Shown here in pieces: positions 1-11,190 of a stretch of 64,000 bases of DNA. Both the position numbers and the translations under genes were made by a program. The DNA is from Isoetes taiwanensis. Taxonomy: Eukaryota > Streptophyta > Lycopodiopsida > Isoetales > Isoetaceae. The notes below the pieces were generated by a model. That model ran no database searches. It had not been told where the DNA came from and saw only the letters and a list, made by a program, of their open reading frames with translations. How positions within the stretch are numbered: the stretch's first letter is position 1; each line of letters opens with the position of its first letter. Location of the stretch: the NCBI GenBank assembly GCA_021234155.1, contig JAJEKV010000321.1, positions 124,001-188,000 on the forward strand, read 5' to 3'.

Positions 1-797
1 TGCATTCTAGTCTTGATGGTATCCAAAGGAGTGGTAACTAATGCAGAAATTCCACCTGCACATGCAGCACTGAAGGCCTGGACACAGAAAATATGGCCTG
101 AGCTAGGATTATTATATCCTAGCATGTTCCAGATATTTCTTTGTGTAATGCAATATGAAGCCCACCATAGAGCATTAGATGGAGCATAAGTTATAACAGA
201 CATGCCAAATCCTCTGTAGAGACCTCTAATACCATCTACTTTCAAAATCTTGACCATGGCATCCATTCCTCCCTTATAATTACATCCTGTGTTCACCCCT
301 TTAGCACCTTGGACCATCAATCTTTGAGAAATAACATCTACGGGAGTCCATACCAGTTGCGCCGCCATAGCCGCACTCATTCCTCCTACAGCATTCGCCA
401 TAGCCGCTGCTGATGGTTCTGATAACCCTACCTCCATAGCTCCATGGTTTATCACACTTTTTGTTATCTCTAGTGCACTCATATATAAAGCTCTTGCAGG
501 AATTGTTCCTACCAAGGATGTTGGAAATCCCTTATATAGTCCTAACATCCCTTCATGCCGTAGCACGTTTAATCCTAACTGTGTGCAAGAAATCTTGCCT
601 GGATATACTTGCTGTTGAGTTTTAAGCACTATTGAAGGATAGAGCATGCCTGAAACTCCTGAGAAAAGAGCCGCACCTAAAAAGAAAAACTTGGTTTTGT
701 CTAGCATTTCCCAGTTGACCTCTGCAGGAGGCAACCTAATTTCTGCTGCATGCTGTCTTGATGCCCTTAATCCTACTCGCACCGTATTGGCCTCCAT
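1..797 (-). CDS. Mitochondrial carrier family protein, SLC25A44-like, 3' end cut by window edge
   Basis: Starting at the ATG at 797-795 the minus strand is open for 265 codons and runs off the left edge, so the C-terminus and stop are missing. The protein begins MEANTVRV and shows the three-fold carrier repeat. The carrier signatures are YPSIVLKTQ (degenerate), TPVDVISQRL (the usual Lys is Ser) and TPLDTIKTRM (canonical). Between them lie the usual G-x-x-G-x-Y-x-G blocks, LGLYKGFPT and RGLYRGFGM. The family exchanges metabolites across the inner mitochondrial membrane. The start and the two degenerate signatures match plant SLC25A44-type carriers, whose animal relative moves branched-chain amino acids; that substrate is not proven for plants. 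No intron or stop interrupts it, so it looks functional. The 5' leader probably lies between 798 and about 1100. Confidence 0.9.
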   Translation of the reverse strand, partial: MEANTVRVGLRASRQHAAEIRLPPAEVNWEMLDKTKFFFLGAALFSGVSGMLYPSIVLKTQQQVYPGKISCTQLGLNVLRHEGMLGLYKGFPTSLVGTIPARALYMSALEITKSVINHGAMEVGLSEPSAAAMANAVGGMSAAMAAQLVWTPVDVISQRLMVQGAKGVNTGCNYKGGMDAMVKILKVDGIRGLYRGFGMSVITYAPSNALWWASYCITQRNIWNMLGYNNPSSGHIFCVQAFSAACAGGISALVTTPLDTIKTRM

Positions 798-3700
798 AGC
801 TGGATTGAATCAGAAAAGTACAAAAAGAAAACAGAGGAAAGGATCTGCTCTGCAATTGGATCTTGAAAATTTGGCACTGCGGATCAAAGAATATTGGATA
901 CGAATGAAATGGGAAGATGTTTTACATGGAATGGCGCCCAAAATGGATCGATCGCCGGAATCGGAGATGGAGCAAAGATATATAAGCTCGAAGAAAGCTT
1001 GAAGGACAGACCTCTCGTAAGAATGAGCGGCTGGCTTCAAAACGACGAACCACGATTTATCTCGGTAAAAGCCTCCGTCTATGGCGGCCATACTTACTTA
1101 GCGACCCGGTAAAAGTAAAAGATATTTTCCGCAGGAGGTTTGAAAGAAAAATAAATTATTTAATCATTATTTTCTTTATTCGAATTATCTATGCAGCCTT
1201 TTTAGCGATTATATCGGCATGTGTTTTTGAGCTTATGAAAACTTGGATCGTTAAATCTACGTGGCATAATCTGATACGTGGACCGCAATTCCGCCACCGG
1301 ATCAACGGCAAGCCGCAAGCCGTCACAAATGGAGGCGACCAGTCTAGAACGGGATTTTTCTAATGGGGGGTACGGCACATTTTTGGAGGCGATAGGCGGC
1401 TTTTGCTATTAGTAGGTTGCGTCCTATCATGGGTGGCGTGAAAATAATATGTATTTTGAATTTGACCACGACCCATGGTCCCAACTATTAGGACATTGCC
1501 ATTTCCATTCTTGCAAATTGTCATTTTTATTCCGGCAAAATTGTCATATTGTGGAGTTAGGGTATAGTCTGAAAGTACCCTTAGATGTCACATTAATTAG
1601 CAGATGGGGGATTTTAAATCCTAGCTAATTGCAGACCAATTATGAAGGATAATATAGTAAGCCTGTGATAAACAGGCTCATGGACGTTAGGCAACTTGTT
1701 ATAAACAATTTTTGGATTGCTCAAAGGGGTGTTGTGTAGGGAGCTAGGAATATTCCTTTGAGTTTTAGATCATATGCAGGTCATTTAGGGTACAAATTAA
1801 TTTTTTATAAAAAAAACTAGCGGTAATGCAGGCTTGGGGAGAGAATTAAGAAAAGTTGGAAGGATTGCATGGAGGATCATGGGCATAGAAGACTTACTGA
1901 CCTCATGTGTAAAATATGAAGTAACAATTATCTACCACACAGTAAATTGGTTTGAAGCTTCGTTGTGATCGAGCAATGTAAGATGCCTTAAATATATGTG
2001 TCATAAGTTGTGGCTTTTCTAAAAGAAGTTTAGAGATCGCGATAGACTATTGTCATTGAGTTGGAGGAATATTAAGGAATCGTGTAGGCGTTGTTGACAA
2101 TGGTATTTCCTTATTTAGTTTAGAGGATGAATATTCAAATTCAAATTTTGATAATGATGTTTTATTTTCTATAAGAAGATGAGAATTTAGAGGTGGAAGG
2201 AGTAATGCTAGTATAGAGCCGGTACTGGAGGTCATTATCATGGTAGAGGTGCTTGTGGTGGAAGTTAATATACAACATATACAAGATGTCTGTCAGATGA
2301 GTATGTAGGTTTTGAAGCATCATGTATAGCAAATTGTGTTTGATATATAACTAACAATGTAAGTGGTTACAATGTTATTGCTTGACATTGGAGGAAGGAA
2401 GATAAGAGGAGGGTTGGTTGCATTGAAGGAAATACAACCAATTGTTGCTTGGTACCATTTCCACTTCCCCCAAGGATCCACTTCTGCAAATCGAGCAATT
2501 ACTAAGCATGAGTCATCTAGGTTTGGGTCTCCTACTGTATTATGTAGCTTGTCTCTTTGGGGCAAAGATTTTGACACTTCTTGAAGTAGTGGTTGTCTTT
2601 TTAATATAGTTACTTCAAATCTTGATGTCATTGTGTGACTTTCAGGTGATGTCCAGTGACAATTATCAGGATCGAATAGGAGGTGTAACATTGTAGCCAT
2701 CATCTTAGTTGTTGCAGACCATGGATGCACTTAGAGGAGCTCTAAAATGGCAATGACATGCTGCAAAGGAAGTAGCAAGCAAGAAAAATATTACAGACAG
2801 CCTTGAGAAAAATATGAGCTGTTAACATAATATAAATCATGTGAATTTCCATATTCAGCTACCCATAATCTCATCCTCACGTCTTCCATCTTGATGTAGC
2901 CATTGAACATCAATGTTAGTGTCAATATTGTGATGTAAGAAAATACTGAAGCTATCTCAGAGTGCAGATGATCAAATGTAAAATGTGATCAATGTGAATT
3001 CTAGATCTATCTAGTAAATAATGTGATTCCCTAGCTAAACAAATTAATTTAAAATGGGGTTTGTTATAGATGGAGAATTGTATTCATTCAAATGCAAACA
3101 TTGAATTAAAGATTTGTTATAAATGGAGGATTGTATTCATTCAGAATATAGAGATTCAAGATCCATATTTGTTTTCTTCTACAGTCTGATTCTCCATGCA
3201 CAGGTCGAGCAGAAAATTCAGAGATTTTCTAATTATCTTGGTCCTATGATGTGAAAATACCAAAATCAATGGACACTATTAATTTATGCTAATGTGGCAC
3301 GACATATGAACACTTCAAAATTGCAAGAAATCTTGCACCTGAGGTTAGGCAAGCCTGCTAAAAAAACAAATTAATTTTTGAACTATTGATTTTATTTCAT
3401 TTTATTTTGCTTGTATTCTTAGCTTTTCACCTGTAGTGACTATTCAGTTGATCTGCAAACAGATGATAGCAGGTCGCATTAGAAAAAAACCCAAGTTAAA
3501 GGAGGGTGTAGTGTCGATGGTCGATGGAGGGAAATATTACACTAATGGACAAAATATTACAGAGCTGCTAATTCTTCATAGAAGCAAAGCATTACAATTG
3601 ATCATGCGCAAAAATCGGCGTGCCTTTTTTTCAATTATTTTCTTATTAGCACGCCAGCCTAACCAAGCCTACACCCTTTCTTGCAATTCTAGCCTATCCA

Positions 3701-4574
3701 CGTGGAGCCTCCACCTCACAAAATACTGATGTGGCATTGACTATCACCGTTAGATCTCTATTTTGTAAGATCTAGGGCTATGAAAATTAAAAAAAAAAAA
3801 AAAAAAGATAAAAAGAATACACGGAGATGGGAATGGGTTTCGCGAACTTCCCTCTGGTTTCTCTCCCAAGCCGCTTCCTTTTACCAGAAAGAAATCCTGG
3901 CGTGAAATAAGTCTGCAGCGTTTGCTCCCTTTTCTCATCCATCGTTTCTTCGACTGCAAATCTTGGTTACATAGCTTACCATTTTTCGTGATCGGAAGCA
4001 AATTTAAGCGGGAATGCTTAAACAAAATCCACGGCTTAAATTGTATTTCATTCTATAGTGCTGAAACAAAATCCACGGCTGGAGCTCCGGCTATGGCCAT
4101 TCTTGCTTCGTAACATTTCTTGCATGTATATGCATGCTGCATGTGTATTGTTGTTGCCTGTGGGCAAGTGTGCATGCCCCCCTCCCTGTTTAAAAGCTTG
4201 ATTCTTCCACTGTTTGAAGCTCCAGCCATGGCGATTGGCACAGGATATTGCGGCTACGGCAGATAAGATAATTTTGGGCTTAGCTTTATTTATCCAGCAC
4301 TCTTCTAAGGCCCTGTACTGATATTTTCTCTTGCAGGAACTTGCTTCAGCCTTTTGCCATCCACAATTTGTTCTGGAGGATATCGTATTCGCCTGATTCA
4401 CACTATACAATGATGCTTCCCAGCATTATCGGCAAGGTAGATTCATTTTTGCCAATCAAAGGCAGTTTATTTCTTCAGGACATTTCTAATCTGTATCCCC
4501 TATTTTAAGCAGCATCTTGCTTCAATCCTTCGCCAGCAAAAGATTTACACTTGAAGTAGGGTTTAGGGTTCTAG
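798..4574. other. Intergenic DNA, no gene recognised
   Basis: I see no conserved protein or RNA gene here. The part next to 798 is likely the carrier promoter and leader. There is a poly-A run near 3789-3806 and a 16-bp direct repeat at 4021-4036 and 4065-4080. The small open frames in this stretch have no recognisable domain and no consistent strand. Confidence 0.5.
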
Positions 4575-5132
4575 ACTCTCAAGCTGATTGAGACATTTGT
4601 AGATAAGTCCGATGAGCAAAAATTGATTGCCAAACAGTTTGTGCCTGCTGTGATGGATCCCATCTTGGGGGACTATGCAAGAAACGTTCCGGATGCATGA
4701 GAGCCTAAAGTTTTGTCACTGTTTGCCACCATAATTAATAAGTTTGTTTCTAGCCTAGGCTTTCATTTCTTTTGTGGTGGTTGTGAGTTAGCAAGGTTTT
4801 GAATTCCAAAACTCAATTGAACTCTTTCCATGCAGGCTTAGAAGTGTCATGATTGAAGATGTACCTTGCATATTTGAAGCTGTATTTGCTTGGACACTAG
4901 AGGTTAGTCTTGATGTGCTTTTATTTGTTCTCTTCAATGCCATGTTGATAACATGGAGCAATATATGTATTTTAGATGATCACAAAGAACTTTGAGAATT
5001 ATCCAGAATACCGGTTAAAGTTCTTTTCTTTATTGCGAGCAATTGCAAGTCATTGCTTCCCTGCTGGATTATCACCTCAGGTACACCATTATTCAACAAC
5101 TTTGTGGTCTTATTTTTTATGAGCTTGATGCC

Positions 5133-5560
5133 AAATGGTTATCTATCTACACCGTACATAAAGTTCCTCGTTTGTGGGGTATGCAAGTACAAAATTTGCT
5201 ATACTGTATAACAAGATTCACAAAATACTATAAGATTTCAAGCGGAATACTATATGGTGTTGATTTCGTACGTGCAAAATACAATTATGAGGGCTCTCGC
5301 TGCCCTACGTCACCCCCCGTGTGAATATGCACCCAAACCAAAGGGGGTTTAAGGGGGATTTTAATTTAAATGTGTGGGACCCAACGGTTGTGTTAATTAA
5401 TGTCAATGGTAGTTATGTGTTGGTTGTTAATGTTAATGGTTGTTATGTGTTGGGGGATTTAATTTTTATATGTTGGATGTTAATGGTTTGTGTTGCAAAA
5501 AAAAAAAAAAAAAATTGGCCCCTTCGGGGCCTTAGGGACGTCACCCCTCCCCCCCTCGGT
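5133..5560 (+). repeat. Foldback/MITE-like element, copy A (left arm missing)
   Basis: It shares its loop (TTTGTGGGGTATGC), its arm (GGCTCTCGCTGCCCTACGT, then CACCCAAACCAAAGGGGG) and an end made of an A-run plus the palindrome GGCCCCTTCGGGGCC with copies at 49440-49860 and 50155-50575. The left inverted arm is not present here. It sits in an intron position of the exportin pseudogene. Confidence 0.75.
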
Positions 5561-6103
5561 GTGACAAAAATTTTAGAATTCAAACCAGAAAAAAACTAGA
5601 ATTTCATTTGAGGCTTTCATCCCATTATTCTGAAAGTCATAAAGTTTGCAACACCCATACACAAACATTTTTCAACTGGAATTTAACAGCAGCCTTTGGC
5701 CTCCATGGATTCTGTGGTGAGAAACCAAAGTGGGAAACTTTTCTGCTTGTTAGCACAAGGATCTAGAAGCCTTGGAATTTGCTTAATAACTGCCTCAAAA
5801 TCTAAAAATGCATGGTATTTTTTTGCAAGCTTCATTCGGAATGAGCCATAAAACAATATCCAATAGTGCAATCCTGTATTAATCAGCTGGTAGGATGTGA
5901 AAGCCTACCAAACCCGGCCGAAAAATTGTTGTTTTAGCATAGATAACTTAGCCAAACATATCCATATCATACACTATCAAAACGATCTCGGAGAGAGCTT
6001 TCCAACGCAATAAAAATCATCTCAAACAGAGCTCTGGATCAAAAGTTATGATAAGAAATGTGTTGCCAGCGGGGAAACTGCACTACATGCGCCCTTCAAG
6101 CCC
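5561..6103. other. Intronic/intergenic filler, nothing recognised
   Basis: This lies in the gap where middle exportin-1 exons would be expected. I find no exon-like match to them and no other gene. Confidence 0.4.
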
Positions 6104-6290
6104 TTCATGTGCCCATTATGCACCACACACAGAAAATGAGGGCTTTTGTTGTGAGCCATTGAAAAAAAAGGCTAAAATCAATGGCCCTTCATGTGCCCAT
6201 TATGCACCACACGCACAAAAAAAAGGCTTTTATTGTGAGCCATTGGTTGTTGACCATTAAAAAAAAAGGCTAAAATCAATGGCTCAGAAA
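6104..6290 (+). repeat. Two-copy tandem repeat, about 78-bp unit
   Basis: The unit starts CCCTTCATGTGCCCATTATG, contains GTGAGCCATTG and ends in an A-run followed by GGCTAAAATCAATGG. The second copy has a short extra GTTGTTGACCATT. Not coding. Confidence 0.75.
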
Positions 6291-6410
6291 TGGTGCACTC
6301 TAGATGTACGCATTAGTACATCAATTTGAATACATCATGAAATCATAGGAAAACCTTAGTGAAAAGTGTACAAAAACACAAAGAAAACCCCCTGTTATTA
6401 TGCTACATAT
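6286..6410 (+). repeat. Short interspersed repeat, copy 1
   Basis: The block contains GCACTCTAGATGTACGCATT and CCCCCTGTTATTATGCTACA. It recurs at 52975-53100 (same strand) and 47428-47545 (opposite strand). No coding capacity. It ends just before the exportin exon at 6422. Confidence 0.7.
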
Positions 6411-6773
6411 TTCAATTGCAGGTCACAAACTTTGTCAATGGTCTTTTTGAAACTCGCCATAATCTAGCATCATTTAAAAACCATCTGCGAGACTTTTTCG
6501 TTCAGACCAAGGAATTCTCAGCATAGGTACAGTTCACAGACCAGCTTAAAGTGAATGATCTAGCCTATAACTATTAACGTTTTGGAGTTTTCATATATGT
6601 AGGATAATAAGGATCTGTATTTGGAAGAAGCTGCTGCTTTGAGAGAGGCAGAAAGGCAACTGGGGAGCATTCCTGGATTGATTGTACCCAGTGAACTTCA
6701 GAACCAGATGATTGATACTTGAACTTGCAGACATTAGAGGTGGTGTATTGTGGTGTATTGTCATGATGATCTT

Positions 6774-7355
6774 GTGGTGTATTGACAATGTCGGCATGAC
6801 CGCGGATTGCTTGGAAAGCATGTAGTTGATAGGCCGCGTTCATCTCGGCTATAATGGGAACTTGGCCATTCCTTATGCCGCAATGAATTGCGAACCATAG
6901 GCATGATAAGTTCCCTTGTACATAGGTTTTTCTTTTATTTTCTTATAGGGGGTGGTCCCTTCAACCACAACTTAATTATTATGTGTTAATACTAACATAT
7001 TGACATGTGCAGGCCAGTGAGCGGTACGTGACCTGCGCATGTATAGAGGGTTGCTGATGGCCCAAGCTTTTGTGCTTTTGTGTGGTTTTATGAATTGGGA
7101 TGCTACTTTGATAGTGTTTGCTATTGGACTCTGGTCCTTGAAACTTTTATTGTCATAATCAGATGAAATGCACGTGGGTGCTTAAACAGTTCTATGTTTT
7201 TAAACTTGATTTCTGTTACCTACAGGAATAAGACATTATTTTCCTATGTTTCTGTGTAACTATTATAATTATACTACTAAGCTATTACTAAGATAATCAT
7301 TTGTTTTGTAACTAACCCCAATGCTGAGGACAACATTATTTCTAAGGGGGGAGAA
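6774..7355 (+). mobile_element. Truncated internal 3' tail of an upstream chromovirus copy
   Basis: It is nearly identical to 19862-20447, the segment between the chromodomain and the 3' LTR, including the polypurine tract. It starts within GTGGTGTATTG, a motif that also occurs twice at 6740-6760 in the flanking sequence, so the breakpoint lies in short homology. Confidence 0.85.
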
Positions 7356-8919
7356 TGTGACGTTCCACATAGTTATACGGTGTATGTATAACTATACTGA
7401 CACGTCACGAGCCGAAGATACGCCATCATGGGGGTATGTAGACTAACCACAAGGGATTAATTTAGCTATGCTAAATTAATAAGGGGTTAATTAAAGGTTA
7501 ATTACCTATAATTAAGGAATCATTATCTAATTAACTCAATTAAGCTAATTAAGTTAGGATAATTGGTTAATTAGGAAGAGGACACCTGGCCAAACTCGAT
7601 TGGCCAGTAGGAAACTGCTAATTTGGGGCAGCAAATTGGATTCCAATCCCAAATTGCCCCAAATCGAATCTAGGGAGAGGAGCTGCTGGGCGCCCAGGCT
7701 GCTTGAAGATGGACATGCCACATGACAATGGTTCCAGCCGGAATTCGGGTGAGTGAATAGGTTAACTTGATATTCCTAGGGCCAGCGCCTCTGTCAGGCT
7801 TCTTTGTTTGTTTCTGATAATGATTAACCCTTGTTTGATAGTTAGAACTGTTCTCAACTATTGGTTATGCTTTGTGATGGATGGATGGTTGTGTCTTTGG
7901 TAGTATCTCTGTTAGTTCTTCCAGAAAGCAGGGATTAAGGGGGGTAGAGACCTCTGTAACCTATGTTCATTAGTATGTTCCTAGTAACTCCCGTAATACC
8001 CAGTACTTGCGGCCTGTGCACAAGATCCCACCGAGCTGTGGAATCTATGGCATGATTGAAGCACCAGACAAGGGGCCGTAGTGATGAAGTGTGGGGTGGG
8101 GGTCTGCTTTGAGCATAAAAGGCTACTGGGGGACTCCTTCAGTGAGCTAGGCCTGATAGCTTGCCAGTGAACCAGGCCGGGTATGGGTCTGACACTCCCT
8201 GGGTACAGTTGTGTGATCACCCTGTACTTTGAAGATAAAGTTAGGGGAGTAGGTCGGGTACGGATGCGGGGATCGCTGATGCGGCACGTATTCTCTAGCT
8301 CACCCATGGAATCACTGCGACTCTGGGAAGGGACACTTCTCTGACCTGCCTCATCGGACCGGGGAGATGTAACCCGGAGTAGTCCCGAAGGGTGATGCCT
8401 TGGGATTGCGTCACTGGAAGGCTACAATGACGCCATAGCTTGATTCAGCTCAGCTGCATAGTGTGCACAGGAGGGGCGGATGGAGTGGACAACCCTAGCC
8501 GACGTTCTATGCCTGCCAATGCCATGCCAAGATTCAGTCTGCTGATCTCTTGAGACCTAGCCATCAGTTGATCCTCATCGGAGTCAGAGCCGGGGTAGAA
8601 CCTTGGGTTTGGGGTGTTTTCCTTAGCATTAGATGCATCTTTTCTGTTATCGTCAGTCGGATGGATGTGCCACCCTTCGTGGTGGTTATTTATTTTATGC
8701 TTATGCTGTGTGCTAACATGTATTCACGCTTCCGCGACTTAGGAGCCCCATTGAAGGCGTGGACTGAATGACACCTCCGTGTCCTTCACCCGGGCATCTT
8801 CCTATGGATGGTCCGAGTTAGACGGAGGGCCCTGCTCATGGTGAGTTGATTGCCATGGGAGGGGGAAGTCCCCGTGTGTATACGTCTGGAGCGCCGTATA
8901 TATTCAGGGGAGCGTCACA
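7356..8919 (+). repeat. Chromovirus LTR (left, 1564 bp)
   Basis: Bounded by TGTGACG and CGTCACA, followed after one base by the primer site. It aligns end to end with 20448-22018. The first 555 bp differ at only about five positions. The middle (about 7910-8540) carries many substitutions and indels, and the last 380 bp about a dozen. Confidence 0.93.
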
Positions 8920-8920
8920 G

Positions 8921-8933
8921 TGGTATCAGAGCC
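8921..8933 (+). promoter_or_regulatory. Primer binding site for initiator Met tRNA
   Basis: TGGTATCAGAGCC follows the LTR after one base. It is the standard complement to the 3' end of plant initiator-methionine tRNA used by many LTR retrotransposons to prime minus-strand DNA synthesis. Confidence 0.93.
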
Positions 8934-9366
8934 GTGATTTTGGCTGACCGAAATCATAGCACTGACCAAATCTCTAACCCGCTAGATCGGTAGTTGAGTG
9001 GAAGTTTAAGCTAGTTGGACTGCCTAACTTCTTAGTGATTTGGTCTTGTGCTAGATTGATGTAATAAATTGTGAGTTTTAGGAAGTTTAGGGCGATTTGG
9101 AGGGAAAAATGTGTGACTGGAGGACCCAAGTTTAGATGGGCTATAGCTTTTTGTAGGTAGCTTGGATGAAGGCGAAATTGGTTCCAACGGATCGGGCACA
9201 TCTCAAATACCCTAGGGGGCACGTTTCCCGAGGTTGACATGGCAATACCAAGGCGAAAAGTCAAGATGGGCGCTGCTAGTGGATAGGGTGTTTATTTTCA
9301 AAAGATATGAGCGTATAACGCTACTAAATACTATATCACGGTCCGCAGTATAAAAATATCTGCTTT

Positions 9367-9397
<31 letters not shown>

Positions 9398-9628
9398 GAA
9401 AAGTGAAGTGAGTTTCAAAATTGTGTTTCTTGTTTGAAAGTGTGTCTCCTGAATCGCCTTCTTGCCGCCATAGCCGCCGGAGTTGAGCTCCCTAGCTGCC
9501 ATAGCCGACCTTGACCATCACCCTGCTACTACCCTAAGAGCCTAGCGCCTCCATCTATAGACTAGCGCCACCTGCTCTACCCCCAAGCGCCTCACTTCTT
9601 GTGCTGCTACTCACCGCTAGTCGTTACC
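8934..9628 (+). other. Chromovirus 5' untranslated region
   Basis: No coding signal. A run of 27 T lies at 9364-9390. The part from about 9430 to 9628 is C-rich and looks like a plant leader just upstream of the ATG at 9629. Confidence 0.5.
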
Positions 9629-9916
9629 ATGTCGTGCTTCAAACTTACCGTCGATCTAAAGAAGATGACTGTCTATCAGCTCTTCAGTGTGCTTGTAGAC
9701 CATCTGGGAGACGATAGTGATATAGTTGACACTGTTTTAGATCTTTTTGTTACCCATTTCGCAGAAAATCGAAGGATTCCATACCTTATCTTTCATTTCA
9801 ATGAGCGGTTTCTCATGAAACTGAATGCTGCAAACCATCCTTATACCCTTATAAAAAATGGATGGAAAACATCTATTGCAAACCTTATACATAATTACAA
9901 TTTAGGCAAAAAATAA
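9629..9916 (+). CDS. Accessory ORF of the chromovirus, truncated, unknown function
   Basis: The ATG at 9629 (context TTACCATGT) opens a frame beginning MSCFKLTVDLKKMTVY. I do not recognise a domain. The block LVDHLGDDS with a later I-P motif resembles LVEMLGDDD with L-P in the frame at 12778-13126, so the two are probably paralogous modules. From about codon 73 (LIKNGWKTS) the sequence changes character, which suggests that the original frame was interrupted by the 9840-11180 segment. Its place between PBS and gag marks it as element-borne. Function unknown. Confidence 0.45.
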   Translation: MSCFKLTVDLKKMTVYQLFSVLVDHLGDDSDIVDTVLDLFVTHFAENRRIPYLIFHFNERFLMKLNAANHPYTLIKNGWKTSIANLIHNYNLGKK

Positions 9917-10690
9917 GAAACAATCCATTGTAGCTAATAATGTATTCAGATGTGAATTTGTTCATTTGGAAACATAACTAAAAAATAACATCCATCTAAA
10001 GCGTGCTAACGCATGATTCAATTGCACAACCAAGTTCTTCCACATTGTTCGCACGATTCAATTGCACAACCAAGTTATTCCACATTGTTTGGCTCAACAA
10101 CACATGTTCGCCTCTATTATGACAACGTAGGGTCGAAGCTGCAATCAAGTTATTCCACATTGTTCGGCTCCACAAACCGTGTACACCACTATTATAACAA
10201 TGTAGGGTCTAAGTTGCATGCCTCCTGAAATTGCTAACTGTTCATTAACAGAATGTTATTAGAAAACTCATGCCATAGAGAAGTAAATATGGTCACTGAA
10301 GGTATAACATACAAGATAACAGAGTCCATATAATTTTTGGAATGTTGGATTCAATAAGCATTGGGTGCCATCAGTCTACGTTTTTTATTTTTCCAATGTC
10401 CATCTAACATGTATGTTACAACTTGACGAGGATCAGAGATTTCTTTAGGCCAATCTTCATAATGTCATGCTATCAAATTGAAGTAACAATTTTGATTGAT
10501 TGTGAAAACATGAAATTGAAGTATGATTTAAACCACTTCACCCTCAGGCCATGGAGGGCAACCCTCCGTGCGCAGCACCTTGTTTCTAGTTGATTGGAGA
10601 TTTTATAGCAAAGTGGACGATAAATCTGTGGTACATCCTTTCATCGGGTTTGCATTCCTCGATTTGGATTTTTTGTGTAAATGTTTAATG
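9917..10690. other. Non-coding segment inside the element, with a short tandem repeat
   Basis: At 10013-10215 an imperfect repeat recurs three to four times around AAGTTATTCCACATTGTT and TATTATGACAACGTAGGGTC. Otherwise nothing is recognised. It looks like inserted host or repeat DNA interrupting the accessory region. Confidence 0.5.
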
Positions 10691-11075
10691 AAGGTTTACT
10701 AATGACTTGGACACCATTCCAAGTGGAAATGTGATTGCTGTCAAAAACATTTTTTAAGGCTATTCTTGGATCTAAGAGTAGGGCACATGATGATCATGAT
10801 TTCTCTGTTGAGGTTCGAAGCCTTGGCAAATTAAGGCATAGAAATATGATCAAGTTATCTTAAATGATGATTACAACCTACTCCTCTTTATATACATGCC
10901 TTAATGGGACATTGTGAGACCTGTTACATGGCCGACTTGATTGGAATAGATATAAACTTGCCTTACAAACTGCCAATGGTTCTGCTATCTGCACAATCGT
11001 AAAATCATTCACATGGATTTGGACCCTAAAATAATATATTTTGGATTAAGAATTCGAAGATTTTGGTCTTGTATT
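10691..11075 (+). pseudogene. LRR receptor-like kinase fragment, kinase N-lobe to catalytic loop
   Basis: Frame-shifted pieces match plant LRR-RLK kinase domains in the correct order. They are GNVIAVKNI (ATP-site Lys block), SRAHDDHDFSVEVRSLGKLR then HRNMIKL (helix C region), DDYNLLLF-YMP-NGTL (hinge), DLLHGRLDWNRYKLAL, and a degraded HNRKIIHMDLDP (catalytic loop). Stops and frameshifts prevent function. It sits between the primer site and gag, so it was either captured by the element or belongs to a nested insertion. The remaining kinase lobe and the LRR ectodomain are absent. Confidence 0.8.
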
Positions 11076-11190
11076 TTAAAATAGTGATAATTTTTTGCTA
11101 GGGAGGTTTCTTGTCCATGTCTTTTTCAAAACTGGATTGCGATGAGGGTCATGTCATCTCAAATATTATAGAATCATAACATTGTCTAAC

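Larger units (their letters stand above)
4575..6722 (+). pseudogene. Exportin-1 (CRM1/XPO1) pseudogene, C-terminal third with introns
   Basis: Exon-like pieces match the exportin-1 HEAT-repeat region and C-terminus. They are 4575-4742 (TLKLIETFVDKS, then QFVPAVMDPILGDYARNVPD), 4836-4902 (MIEDVPCIFEAVF), 4976-5080 (MITKNFENYPEYRLKFFSLL), 6422-6523 (VTNFVNGLFETRHN) and 6603-6722 (SIPGLIVPSELQNQM, ending in TGA). Junctions keep GT-AG signals, so this is a genomic copy and not a processed one. It is broken: Arg after VPDA is TGA (4698-4700), Gln after EFSA is TAG just before a donor, a few codons are lost before 5080, and the long block between exons 3 and 4 of this list is absent and replaced by repeats. 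Exportin-1 carries NES cargo out of the nucleus with Ran-GTP; this copy cannot. Both stops fit C-to-T changes. No N-terminal two thirds is visible upstream. Confidence 0.9.

Noticed and set aside
646-1112. Plus-strand frames at 646-1002 and 894-1112
   Set aside because: They are shadows of the minus-strand carrier and its leader; the carrier's conserved motifs fix the true strand.
4555-4574. Interstitial telomere repeat (TAGGGTTTAGGGTT)
   Set aside because: Only two units; too short to be meaningful.
5516-5531. GGCCCCTTCGGGGCC as a bacterial-type terminator or contamination
   Set aside because: The same hairpin recurs at the ends of a foldback repeat family in plant sequence, so it belongs to that element.
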